The notes under the pieces: model-generated
What the model saw: only the letters and a program-made list of their open reading frames with translations
The model's database searches: none
What the model was told of the DNA's origin: nothing
Assembly (NCBI GenBank): GCA_024234975.1
Contig: JACKNH010000013.1
Location: forward strand, 37,173 to 101,172
DNA: 64,000 nucleotides
Direction: 5' to 3'
Origin: Gammaproteobacteria bacterium
Lineage (GTDB): Bacteria > Pseudomonadota > Gammaproteobacteria > Ga0077536
Part shown: positions 18,496 through 26,028 of the stretch, in pieces
Layout: every line of letters begins with the position of its first letter
Numbering within the stretch: position 1 is the first letter of the stretch
Position numbers and translations under genes: made by a program

Positions 18496-20219
18496 GCACA
18501 GCCAGCCCGAACACCCAACAGGCCGCCGCTTCGCCGGCGTTGCTCGAGGTCGAGAACCTGACCGTGCGTTTCAGGTTGGGCCGACAGAACGAATTCACCG
18601 CATTGCACGGCATCAGTTATGCCGTCGCGCCGAACCAGACCGTGGCGCTGGTCGGCGAATCCGGCTCGGGCAAAACGGTTTCGGCGTTGGCGGTCATGGA
18701 CCTGCTTCCGCGTACGAACACGATCATCACGCCCGAGAGTCGCCTCAGGTTCAACGGCGAGCCGTTGCTCGAAGAGTCACCCGCGCAACGACGTCTGCGC
18801 TGCGGTGGCCAGATTTCGATGATCTTTCAGGATCCCATGACTTCCCTGAATCCGGTCTATTCGGTCGGGGAACAATTGGTCGAGATTCTGCAATTACACG
18901 CTATCTGCCCGACCAGAGCAGCCGCGCGGGCGCGCGCCATCGAATTGCTGGGGGAGGTGGGCATTCCCGATCCGCGGCAGAAGGTGAAAAGCTATCCGCA
19001 TGAATTGTCCGGCGGACAGCAGCAACGGGTGATGATCGCGATGGCCATCGCCTGTGCGCCCAGACTGCTGATTGCCGACGAGCCCACTACCGCGTTGGAC
19101 GTCACGATCCAGCAACAGATACTCGAACTGCTGGTGAACCTGAAACGCAGCCGCGGCATGAGCATGTTGTTCATCACGCATGATCTGGCCCTGGTTCGCG
19201 AAGTCGCCGACCGGGTCGTGGTGATGAACCAGGGCCATATCCGGGAGAGTGGCGCCACCGGGCAGATTTTCGAAGCGCCGGCGGACAACTACACCCGCGC
19301 CCTGCTGGCCTGCCGGCCACGTATCGACAGGCGCCCGGTGAAACTGCCGGTGGTCGAGGATTTCATGAAAGGCAGCTACGACATCGACAGCGTCGCTGAA
19401 CGCGAGCGCGGCGTCGACAGCGATGATACCGTCGTGCTCGAAGTCGACCATCTGCGAAAAACCTATCCGGTCAAAACCGGCTGGTTTGGCGAGAAGCAGT
19501 TTGTCGCGGTGGATGACGTCAGTTTTCGGCTTGCCAGAGGCAAGACGCTGGGAATCGTCGGTGAGTCCGGCTCGGGCAAGACCACACTGGGCAAGGCCAT
19601 CCTGCGACTGCACGAAGCCCAGGGCGGGTCCGTCAGGATGAACGGCGTTGACCTGCTCAAGCTCAGCCGGGCGGAGTTCCAACCCTATAAAAGGCAGATG
19701 CAGATCGTCTTCCAGAATCCCTATGCCAGCCTCAACCCGCGCTTCACGATCAGCGATATTCTGCTCGAACCCATGCGCATCCATAACCTGCACGCCGGTG
19801 ATGCGGAACGTATAGAGCATGCAACAGCGCTGTTACGCCAGGTGGGACTTTCCGCCAGTGATTTGCGTAAGTACCCGCACGAGTTTTCCGGCGGCCAATT
19901 GCAGCGGATAAGCATCGCGCGCTGCCTCGCGCTGAAGCCTGATATACTCGTCTGCGACGAGCCGGTATCGGCCCTGGATGTTTCGGTTCAGGCGCAGGTA
20001 CTTAATCTGTTCCAGGCGTTGCAGGACGAATTCGCCATCAGCTACCTGTTCATATCGCATGATTTGAATGTCGTGAAATACATCTCCGACGAAATCATGG
20101 TGATGCACAATGGCGCCATGGTGGAGTATGGCAACGCGGACGAACTCTACCGCAACCCGCAGCATCCCTATACCCAACGTCTGCTGGCAGCGATACCGGG
20201 CCGTCAACGTCATTCCTGA
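18492..20219 (+). CDS. Fused OppD-OppF-type ABC ATPase
   Basis: This 575-residue two-domain ATPase powers the importer encoded just upstream. Domain 1 has Walker A GESGSGKT, signature LSGGQQQRVMIA and LIADEPTTALD. Domain 2 has GESGSGKTTLGKA, FSGGQLQRISIA and LVCDEPVSALD. The linker and the segment YASLNPRFT are typical of the OppDF group. Its ATG overlaps the permease stop as ATGA. It is a distant paralogue of the orphan fused ATPase at 7.4-9.1 kb. Confidence 0.93.
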   Translation: MSTASPNTQQAAASPALLEVENLTVRFRLGRQNEFTALHGISYAVAPNQTVALVGESGSGKTVSALAVMDLLPRTNTIITPESRLRFNGEPLLEESPAQRRLRCGGQISMIFQDPMTSLNPVYSVGEQLVEILQLHAICPTRAAARARAIELLGEVGIPDPRQKVKSYPHELSGGQQQRVMIAMAIACAPRLLIADEPTTALDVTIQQQILELLVNLKRSRGMSMLFITHDLALVREVADRVVVMNQGHIRESGATGQIFEAPADNYTRALLACRPRIDRRPVKLPVVEDFMKGSYDIDSVAERERGVDSDDTVVLEVDHLRKTYPVKTGWFGEKQFVAVDDVSFRLARGKTLGIVGESGSGKTTLGKAILRLHEAQGGSVRMNGVDLLKLSRAEFQPYKRQMQIVFQNPYASLNPRFTISDILLEPMRIHNLHAGDAERIEHATALLRQVGLSASDLRKYPHEFSGGQLQRISIARCLALKPDILVCDEPVSALDVSVQAQVLNLFQALQDEFAISYLFISHDLNVVKYISDEIMVMHNGAMVEYGNADELYRNPQHPYTQRLLAAIPGRQRHS

Positions 20220-20249
20220 TCAGCGCGGTCGCCGCCTGGAGATGCTCCG

Positions 20250-22301
20250 ATGTTCAAACGCAGTCAACTATTCACCGGCGTTGTTGCGCTGGCAGTCACG
20301 CTGACCGCACACGGCGCCACGCCGTACGTCACTAACGATCGCGGGCTGGACCGACGCAACATGGATCGCAGCGTCGATCCCTGTGTCGACTTCTACCAGT
20401 ACGCGAATGGCGGCTGGATGGCGCGCAACCCGATTCCGGCTGACCAGAGCTCCTGGGGCGTGTTTTCCGAACTTCGTGAGCGCAATTACGACCTGTTGCG
20501 CGACATACTCGAAAATGCAGCCAAAGGCGGCGCCGACGCCAGTTCCAATACCGGCAAGGCCGGCAACTACTGGCGCACGGCGATGGATACCGCGGCAATT
20601 ACCGCTGCCGGGGTCGCCCCGCTGGCACAGGACTTCGCGACGATTGATGCCATTGCCTCCCGTGCGGACATGGTCACCTACCTGATTGAGAACCACGTCC
20701 ACGGCATCAACACCTTGTTTGACTTCGAAGTCGACCAGGACCTGAAAGATACCGAGAACCACATCGTCTACGCGACGCAGGGCGGGCTGGGTCTGCCGGA
20801 TCGCGATTACTACCTGCGCAGTGATGATGATTCCGTGGCGCTGCGCGAGAAATATGTCCTGCACATTGCCGCCATGATGAAACTGGCGGGCGTCGCCAGT
20901 GACCAGCAGGCCGAGGCCGACGCACGGGAAATATTGAAGCTGGAAACCGTGCTGGCGGATGGCTCGCTTACACGCGTGGAGCTGCGCGACCCTGAAAACT
21001 ACTACAACATTCTTACGCTCGCCGAGGCGGACGCCGCCTCGCCTGCGTTCCCCTGGACCCGCCTGCTGGCGGCGATGCCACTGCCCCGGGTCGATACATT
21101 TTCGTACGCGCATCCCAAATTCTTCTCAGCAATGGACCAATTGCTGACCGAAGCACCGCTTGCAGTCTGGAAGGCATATTTCCGCTGGCATGCGATCAAT
21201 GAAGCCGCTCCCTATCTCAGCGACCCGTTCGTCGAGCAGGATTTCGATTTTTACAGCCGGACGCTGCGCGGCACCGAACAGATGCGGCCGCGCTGGAAAC
21301 GCGTCGTCGATCAGACCAGTTCCGATCTCGGCGAAGTGGTCGGGCAGATTTATGTCGAGCGCGCATTTCCGCCCGCGACCAAGGCGCGTGCACTGGAAAT
21401 GATTGAGCAGTTGCGCGGCGTCATCCGCAGTCGGCTGGAAGGACTGACATGGATGAGCGATGCCACCAGGGAAAAGGCGCTGGAAAAGCTGTCCACCTTC
21501 GTGTCGAAGATCGGCTACCCGGATAAATGGCGTGATTACAGTGCACTGAGCATCGGCACGGAAAGCTACCTCGCCAACGTCCGCGCCGCCCAGGAATTCG
21601 ACTTCAAGCGCAATCTCGACAAACTGGGGAAACCGCTGGATCGCAGCGAATGGAGCATGTCCCCGCAGACCGTGAATGCCTATTACAACCCGCTGCTCAA
21701 TGAAATCGTGTTCCCCGCCGCCATCATGCAACCGCCCTTCTTCGATGGAAAAATCGATGACGCGGTGAACTATGGCGCAATGGGCGCCATCATCGGCCAC
21801 GAGTATATGCATGGTTTCGACGACCAGGGCAGCCGCTTCGATGCGCGCGGGAATTTGTCCAGCTGGTGGACGGACGAGGACAGAGAGCAATTCAACCAGC
21901 GTACGAGCACCCTGGTCAGCCAGTTCAACGAGTATGTGGTGGTTGACGATCTGACCGTCAATGGTGAACTGACACTGGGCGAGAACATTGGCGACCTGGC
22001 TGGTGTGACCATGAGTTACTACGCCCTGCAGGCGGCACTCAACGAGGGCGGCCGCAAAGCGCGGCGCAAGGTCGATCGCTTCACGCCGGAACAGCGGTTC
22101 TTTCTGGCCTGGGCGCAGGGGTGGCGCGGAAATTACCGTCCCGAAGTGCTGAAACTGATGGTCAATACCGACCCGCATTCGCCGGCGCGATTCCGTACCA
22201 ACGGGCCGCTCTCCAACCTTCCCGAATTTGCGCAGGCGTTTTCCTGCAAGTCCGGTGATCCGATGGTCCGCGACGAATCTGTACGTACGCAGCTCTGGTG
22301 A
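20250..22301 (+). CDS. M13-family (neprilysin/PepO) zinc endopeptidase, exported
   Basis: This 683-residue metallopeptidase has the M13 zinc motif HEYMH (H517, E518, H521), with the third ligand E578 and D582 in GENIGDLAG. The substrate-binding NAYYNP motif precedes it, and the N-terminal signature SVDPCVDFYQYANGGW is typical. A signal peptide (LFTGVVALAVTLTAHG) indicates export. Members cleave peptides up to a few kDa. It lies 30 nt after the ATPase gene and completes the operon: M13 and M3 enzymes would shorten peptides outside the inner membrane and the ABC importer would take up the products. Confidence 0.94.
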   Translation: MFKRSQLFTGVVALAVTLTAHGATPYVTNDRGLDRRNMDRSVDPCVDFYQYANGGWMARNPIPADQSSWGVFSELRERNYDLLRDILENAAKGGADASSNTGKAGNYWRTAMDTAAITAAGVAPLAQDFATIDAIASRADMVTYLIENHVHGINTLFDFEVDQDLKDTENHIVYATQGGLGLPDRDYYLRSDDDSVALREKYVLHIAAMMKLAGVASDQQAEADAREILKLETVLADGSLTRVELRDPENYYNILTLAEADAASPAFPWTRLLAAMPLPRVDTFSYAHPKFFSAMDQLLTEAPLAVWKAYFRWHAINEAAPYLSDPFVEQDFDFYSRTLRGTEQMRPRWKRVVDQTSSDLGEVVGQIYVERAFPPATKARALEMIEQLRGVIRSRLEGLTWMSDATREKALEKLSTFVSKIGYPDKWRDYSALSIGTESYLANVRAAQEFDFKRNLDKLGKPLDRSEWSMSPQTVNAYYNPLLNEIVFPAAIMQPPFFDGKIDDAVNYGAMGAIIGHEYMHGFDDQGSRFDARGNLSSWWTDEDREQFNQRTSTLVSQFNEYVVVDDLTVNGELTLGENIGDLAGVTMSYYALQAALNEGGRKARRKVDRFTPEQRFFLAWAQGWRGNYRPEVLKLMVNTDPHSPARFRTNGPLSNLPEFAQAFSCKSGDPMVRDESVRTQLW

Positions 22302-22331
22302 ATGCCGACAGGTACATAAGTGGGTGAAAGA

Positions 22332-22351
22332 TTTACCTGTAACACGGTAAA
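22332..22351. promoter_or_regulatory. Inverted repeat TTTACC-N8-GGTAAA between the M13 peptidase gene and fabI
   Basis: A perfect 6-bp inverted repeat with an 8-nt spacer sits about 30 nt after the peptidase stop and 165 nt before fabI. It could be an operator or part of a weak hairpin. No known regulator was recognised. Confidence 0.3.
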
Positions 22352-22465
22352 ATTGCCCGCGTCGTACCGATTGGACGCCAACATCCGGCCGCATACAACA
22401 TCAGGGGGTCGGTGAATCGTCGATGGCCAGGCGGGTTCACTGCTGACGCGGCGGGCTTTTACCTG

Positions 22466-22491
22466 GTTGCGACGATTTTAAATTTCGCAAC
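22466..22491. promoter_or_regulatory. Inverted repeat GTTGCGA-N12-TCGCAAC ahead of fabI
   Basis: A perfect 7-bp inverted repeat flanks an AT-rich 12-nt core (CGATTTTAAATT) and ends about 25 nt before the fabI ATG. The AT-rich centre in GC-rich DNA suggests a promoter or operator. It is not an E. coli FadR or FabR consensus as I know them. An mRNA hairpin just upstream of the ribosome site is the alternative reading. Confidence 0.4.
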
Positions 22492-22516
22492 ACGCATGTT
22501 CTGGGGAAATTGAAAC

Positions 22517-23299
22517 ATGGGAATTCTTGCCGGTAAGCGCGCCCTGATTGTAGGTGTCGCCAGTAACCGTTCGATCGCCTGGGGCATCGCCCAGGCCATG
22601 CGGCGCGAAGGCGCCGAACTTGCATTCACGTACCAGGGTGATCGCCTGCGATCACGCGTCGAGGAATTTGCCTCACAGTGCGGTTCGGAAATCGCCCTGC
22701 CCTGCGACGTGCAAAGCGACGAAGAGATTCAAGCCGTCTTCGACCGGTTGGATGACTACTGGGACAGCCTGGATATCTTGGTGCACTCGGTTGCATTCGC
22801 GCCGACCGAGCTGCTGCAGGGTTCCTACCTTGATACTGTCACCCGTGAAGGATTTCGCGTCGCGCACGAGATCAGCTCGTACAGCTTCGCAGCCCTTGGT
22901 AATGCCGCGCGTCGTTTGATGCATGGGCGCAACGGCGCGATGCTGACGCTGAGCTACCTGGGCGCCGTCCGCACGATGCCCAGCTATAACATCATGGGTC
23001 TGGCCAAAGCTTCACTTGAAGCCAACGTGCGCTACATGGCCTCGAGCCTCGGGCCGGAAAATATCCGCGTCAACGGTATCTCCGCCGGGCCTATCAGAAC
23101 GCTGGCGGCCTCCGGCGTGAAGGATCTTCGTGGGTTTCTGACTTACGTTGAGAAGACGGCGCCGCTTCGCCGCAACGTAACAATTGAGGAAGTCGGCAAC
23201 GTCGGCGCGTTCCTCTGCTCGGACATGGCCTCGGCAGTCACCGGTGAAATCACCTACGTCGACTGTGGTTTCAACATCATGGGAATGTCCGGCGAGTAA
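22517..23299 (+). CDS. fabI: Enoyl-[acyl-carrier-protein] reductase (NADH)
   Basis: This enzyme performs the last reduction of each fatty-acid elongation cycle and is the triclosan/isoniazid-class target. The 260-residue short-chain dehydrogenase fold begins GKRALIVGVASNRSIAWGIA, the FabI nucleotide-binding variant. The catalytic pair is Y157 and K164 in YNIMGLAKAS (E. coli Y156/K163), preceded by the LSYLGA tyrosine. Length and motifs match FabI rather than FabV or FabL. It is convergent with ppiD, the two being separated by a strong hairpin. In a window that also carries beta-oxidation genes it represents the biosynthetic side. Confidence 0.97.
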   Translation: MGILAGKRALIVGVASNRSIAWGIAQAMRREGAELAFTYQGDRLRSRVEEFASQCGSEIALPCDVQSDEEIQAVFDRLDDYWDSLDILVHSVAFAPTELLQGSYLDTVTREGFRVAHEISSYSFAALGNAARRLMHGRNGAMLTLSYLGAVRTMPSYNIMGLAKASLEANVRYMASSLGPENIRVNGISAGPIRTLAASGVKDLRGFLTYVEKTAPLRRNVTIEEVGNVGAFLCSDMASAVTGEITYVDCGFNIMGMSGE

Positions 23300-23310
23300 G
23301 TCCGGAAGCA

Positions 23311-23340
23311 GACCGGGCGTGGCACTGGCCACGCCCGGTC
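23311..23340. terminator. Hairpin between convergent fabI and ppiD
   Basis: A perfect 13-bp GC-rich stem (GACCGGGCGTGGC pairing with GCCACGCCCGGTC) with an ACTG loop lies 11 nt after the fabI stop and 64 nt from the ppiD stop. There is no U-tract on either side, so it is either a bidirectional terminator of the weak type or a 3'-end stabiliser. Confidence 0.6.
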
Positions 23341-23404
23341 CCGAATCACAGCGCTGACATCGGTCGAGCTCGTACTGCCGGAACCCGGCCCGGCCAGCGC
23401 CCGA

Positions 23405-25316
23405 TCAGATATTCTCCGGGAAGGTCTCGATCTCGGCGGTTTCGCGTAAACCGGCGACGAAGCGCGCCCAATCATTCTGCGCATTGACCGTCGCCAGCAT
23501 GCGCGCAGTATTGGAAACTGCCTGGTCAGTCAGCATCTCGCTACCAGCATTGCGAACATTGGCAACCGTGGCGACGACGTAGTCACCGTTTGCAAGTTCG
23601 ACCCCGACGTTTTCGACATCGTCGACGTGCTCTACATGGACGGCGAAGACACGTTCAATGATCGCCGGGTCCAGACCGATGCTTTCGCGTGTGCTGTTGG
23701 CATGTGCCTCGACATCGAGGCCTTGTTCGACGGCGACATCAGCCAACGACTTGCCTTGTTGCATGGCTTGCAGCAATTCCTGTCCCCTGCTTCGCGCCTG
23801 GTCCCGTGCGATGTCGGCTTTCAGTGCTGCCAGAACGTCGGCTCGCACCTCGTCCAGTGGTCGGACGGCGGCATCGACATGCTCGACTACGCGCAGTGCG
23901 ATCGAATCACCGTCACCCACATCCACCGGATCGCTGTTCAAGCCTTCCAGCATCACTTCCGGCGCGAAGGCAACATCGGCCACCTTGGTTCCGAAACGCG
24001 CACGCAGTTCCGCTGCGCTGAGCAACTCCGTTCGTTCCACCGTCATCCCCAACTGGGAAGCGGCAACTTCCAATGTCTCGGGATGCTCATATACGAGGTT
24101 CGTAAACTGGTCGGCCTTGCCAAAATAGATGTCCTCGGCCTGCTGGCGCCGGTAAGCCTGTTCGATATCGGACCGTACTTCGGCAAATTCCGGCCCGCGC
24201 TCCGGGTGGATCTCGTTGACCTTGATCAGGTGGTACCCGAAAGGTGTGCGTACGGGGCCAACAACGTCACCCGCCGCAGCGGCAAACGCCGCCTCTTCGA
24301 ACGCAGGATCCATCACGCCTCGGCCGAAAGCGCCGAGTTCGCCACCGGCAGATGCAGAACCTGCGTCATCGGAGTTCTCGCTGGCCAGGGTCGCAAAATC
24401 CTCACCCGCGTTGATACGGGTCAGCAGGGCTTCGGCCTTCGCCCGGACTGCCGCATCCTCATCGTCCGCAGCACCTTCAGGCACTTCCAGCAGAATGTGG
24501 CTGGCGTCGCGTTCCTCGCCAATCGAATAGTTCGCCTTGTTATCTTCAAAGTATTTTTCCAGCGCCGCATCGTCGATTTCGACCGCGGACGCCAGATCGT
24601 TCATCGTCAGGCGGAGATATTCGATGGCGACCCGCTCCGGCAATTGAAATTGCTCGGCATGTGAATCGTAAAAAGCGCTGATTTCAGAGTCGGTCGGTTC
24701 AGGCGTATCGGCGGCGACAACAGCAGGTACCCTGACCAGGTTGATGTCGCGCTGCTGCAGACGCAGCCGTTCGACGGCGATTGCTTCTTTCGGTGTTACA
24801 AAAGCCGAACTGGCGATGCCATCCTGCATTTGCTGCGAGAGGAGATCGCGACGCAGCCGGAACTGGAAGGTCTGCGCCGACATACCGCTGCGCAGAATCA
24901 CACTTTCATACATGGCGGTGGAAAACTCGCCATTGGCGTCGGCGAATGCCGGCAGGGAGCGGATGACCTGTGCCAGTTGATTGTCGCTGACGCGCATGCC
25001 GGCGTTGTCAGACGCCTGACGCAGCAACACTTGATCGATCAAGCCATCGAGCACGCGCGTGCGCGCAGCTTCGTTATTCCATTCGTCCGGATCAAATGCC
25101 GAACCCATCAACTGCTGGGCCTGGTTGCGAATCGCCGTCAACGCTTCCTGATATTCGGCGAGTTCGATGTCCTGGCCGTTGACGGTAGGCGACGACGACT
25201 TTGCTGTTGCTGTCGAGCATGCTTTGAATGCCCCACAGCGAAAAAGGGATGATCAGTAATCCAAGGATGATCTTCGCGATCCAGCCCTGAAAGCGATCGT
25301 GAAGGGTCTGCATCAT
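23405..25316 (-). CDS. ppiD: Peptidyl-prolyl cis-trans isomerase PpiD (SurA-like), with a single-base frameshift
   Basis: PpiD is an inner-membrane-anchored periplasmic chaperone that helps fold secreted proteins. The N-terminus (MMQTLHDRFQGWIAKIILG) with one transmembrane helix is in one frame; from about residue 45 the frame shifts. The rest (SurA_N-like region, a parvulin domain around HILLEVPEG and GGELGAFGRG, and the C-terminal domain ending EIETFPENI) is open in a second frame. Removing one base near 25187 restores KVVVATVNGQDIELAEYQEAL. The total of 1912 nt is exactly one more than a multiple of three. The 578-residue downstream frame could start only at an internal TTG and would lack the membrane anchor. 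Its place after hupB and the tRNAs matches the classical order. Confidence 0.88.
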
Positions 25317-25345
25317 GACGCCATCGACTCCATAGGTCTGGTTGT

Positions 25346-25379
25346 AAAAAAAGGCGTACTCCGTGAGGAGGTACGCCTT
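25346..25379 (-). terminator. Rho-independent terminator after the tRNA pair
   Basis: On the minus strand the stem AAGGCGTAC/GTACGCCTT (9 bp) is followed directly by a run of seven Ts. It lies 14 nt after the tRNA-Asp 3' end and before ppiD, so it should end the tRNA transcript and separate it from ppiD. Confidence 0.85.
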
Positions 25380-25392
25380 CGTTCAGAAGTAC

Positions 25393-25469
25393 TGGCGGAG
25401 CGGACGGGGCTCGAACCCGCGACCCCCGGCGTGACAGGCCGGTATTCTAACCAACTGAACTACCGCTCC
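25393..25469 (-). tRNA. tRNA-Asp (GTC)
   Basis: The minus strand reads GGAGCGGTAGTTCAGTTGGT and folds as a standard 77-nt cloverleaf. The anticodon loop is CTGTCAC (anticodon GTC), the T-arm is GCGGGTTCGAGCCCCGT, and CCA is encoded. It closely resembles E. coli tRNA-Asp. It is 11 nt from tRNA-Val and probably on the same transcript. Confidence 0.97.
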
Positions 25470-25480
25470 ATAAAACTCTA

Positions 25481-25556
25481 TGGTGGGTGCTGAGGGGATC
25501 GAACCCCCGACATTCGCCTTGTAAGGGCGACGCTCTCCCAGCTGAGCTAAGCACCC
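25481..25556 (-). tRNA. tRNA-Val (TAC)
   Basis: The minus strand starts GGGTGCTTAGCTCAGCTGGG and forms a 76-nt cloverleaf. The anticodon loop is TTACAAG (anticodon TAC), the T-arm is GGGGGTTCGATCCCCT, and CCA is encoded. It lies 11 nt downstream of the hupB stop. Confidence 0.97.
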
Positions 25557-25567
25557 GAGAAGGTGCG

Positions 25568-25840
25568 CTAGTTTAGAGCATCCTTCAAGGCTTTTCCAGG
25601 CTTAAATCCTGGAACTTTTGACGCTGCGATATTAATCGTTTCGCCGGTTCTCGGGTTACGACCGGTACGCGCTTTGCGGCTCCTCACGGTGAACGTTCCG
25701 AAGCCGACGATGGTGACCGGATCGTCCTTGCGCAAGGCCGCGGTAATGGAATCCGTGAGCGCATCAACCGCGCGCGCCGCCGATGCCTTGGAGATATCCG
25801 CCGCTTCGGCAACGATATCGATTAACTCCGCTTTATTCAT
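25568..25840 (-). CDS. hupB: DNA-binding protein HU
   Basis: This 90-residue nucleoid protein bends DNA and acts in supercoiling, replication and recombination. The sequence begins MNKAELIDIVAEAADISKA, the beta-arm contains GRNPRTGE, and the C-terminus is KVPGFKPGKALKDALN, all standard HU features. AGGGGGA lies about 8 nt upstream of the ATG. It follows lon as in other gammaproteobacteria. Confidence 0.97.
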   Translation of the reverse strand: MNKAELIDIVAEAADISKASAARAVDALTDSITAALRKDDPVTIVGFGTFTVRSRKARTGRNPRTGETINIAASKVPGFKPGKALKDALN

Positions 25841-25995
25841 CCCGGTTATCCCCCTGCTTCTGGTTATGGGCCCGTCGTCCGGACCGACATTGCATGCGAC
25901 GCGACACCCATGCCCGTCTGCAGGCGCAACCTTATACCAACTGCATTATCCAGGCGTCAACCTGATTGATTTGTACTGCGAACCTTGGCCAATGC

Positions 25996-26020
25996 CGCGT
26001 CGGCCGCGACAGCCGACGCG
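25996..26020. terminator. GC hairpin between lon and hupB
   Basis: A perfect 9-bp stem (CGCGTCGGC with GCCGACGCG) and a 7-nt loop start 9 nt after the lon stop. No U-tract follows on the minus strand, so it may be a partial terminator or mRNA-stabilising structure that sets the lon/hupB ratio. Confidence 0.5.
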
Positions 26021-26028
26021 CGGTGGTT

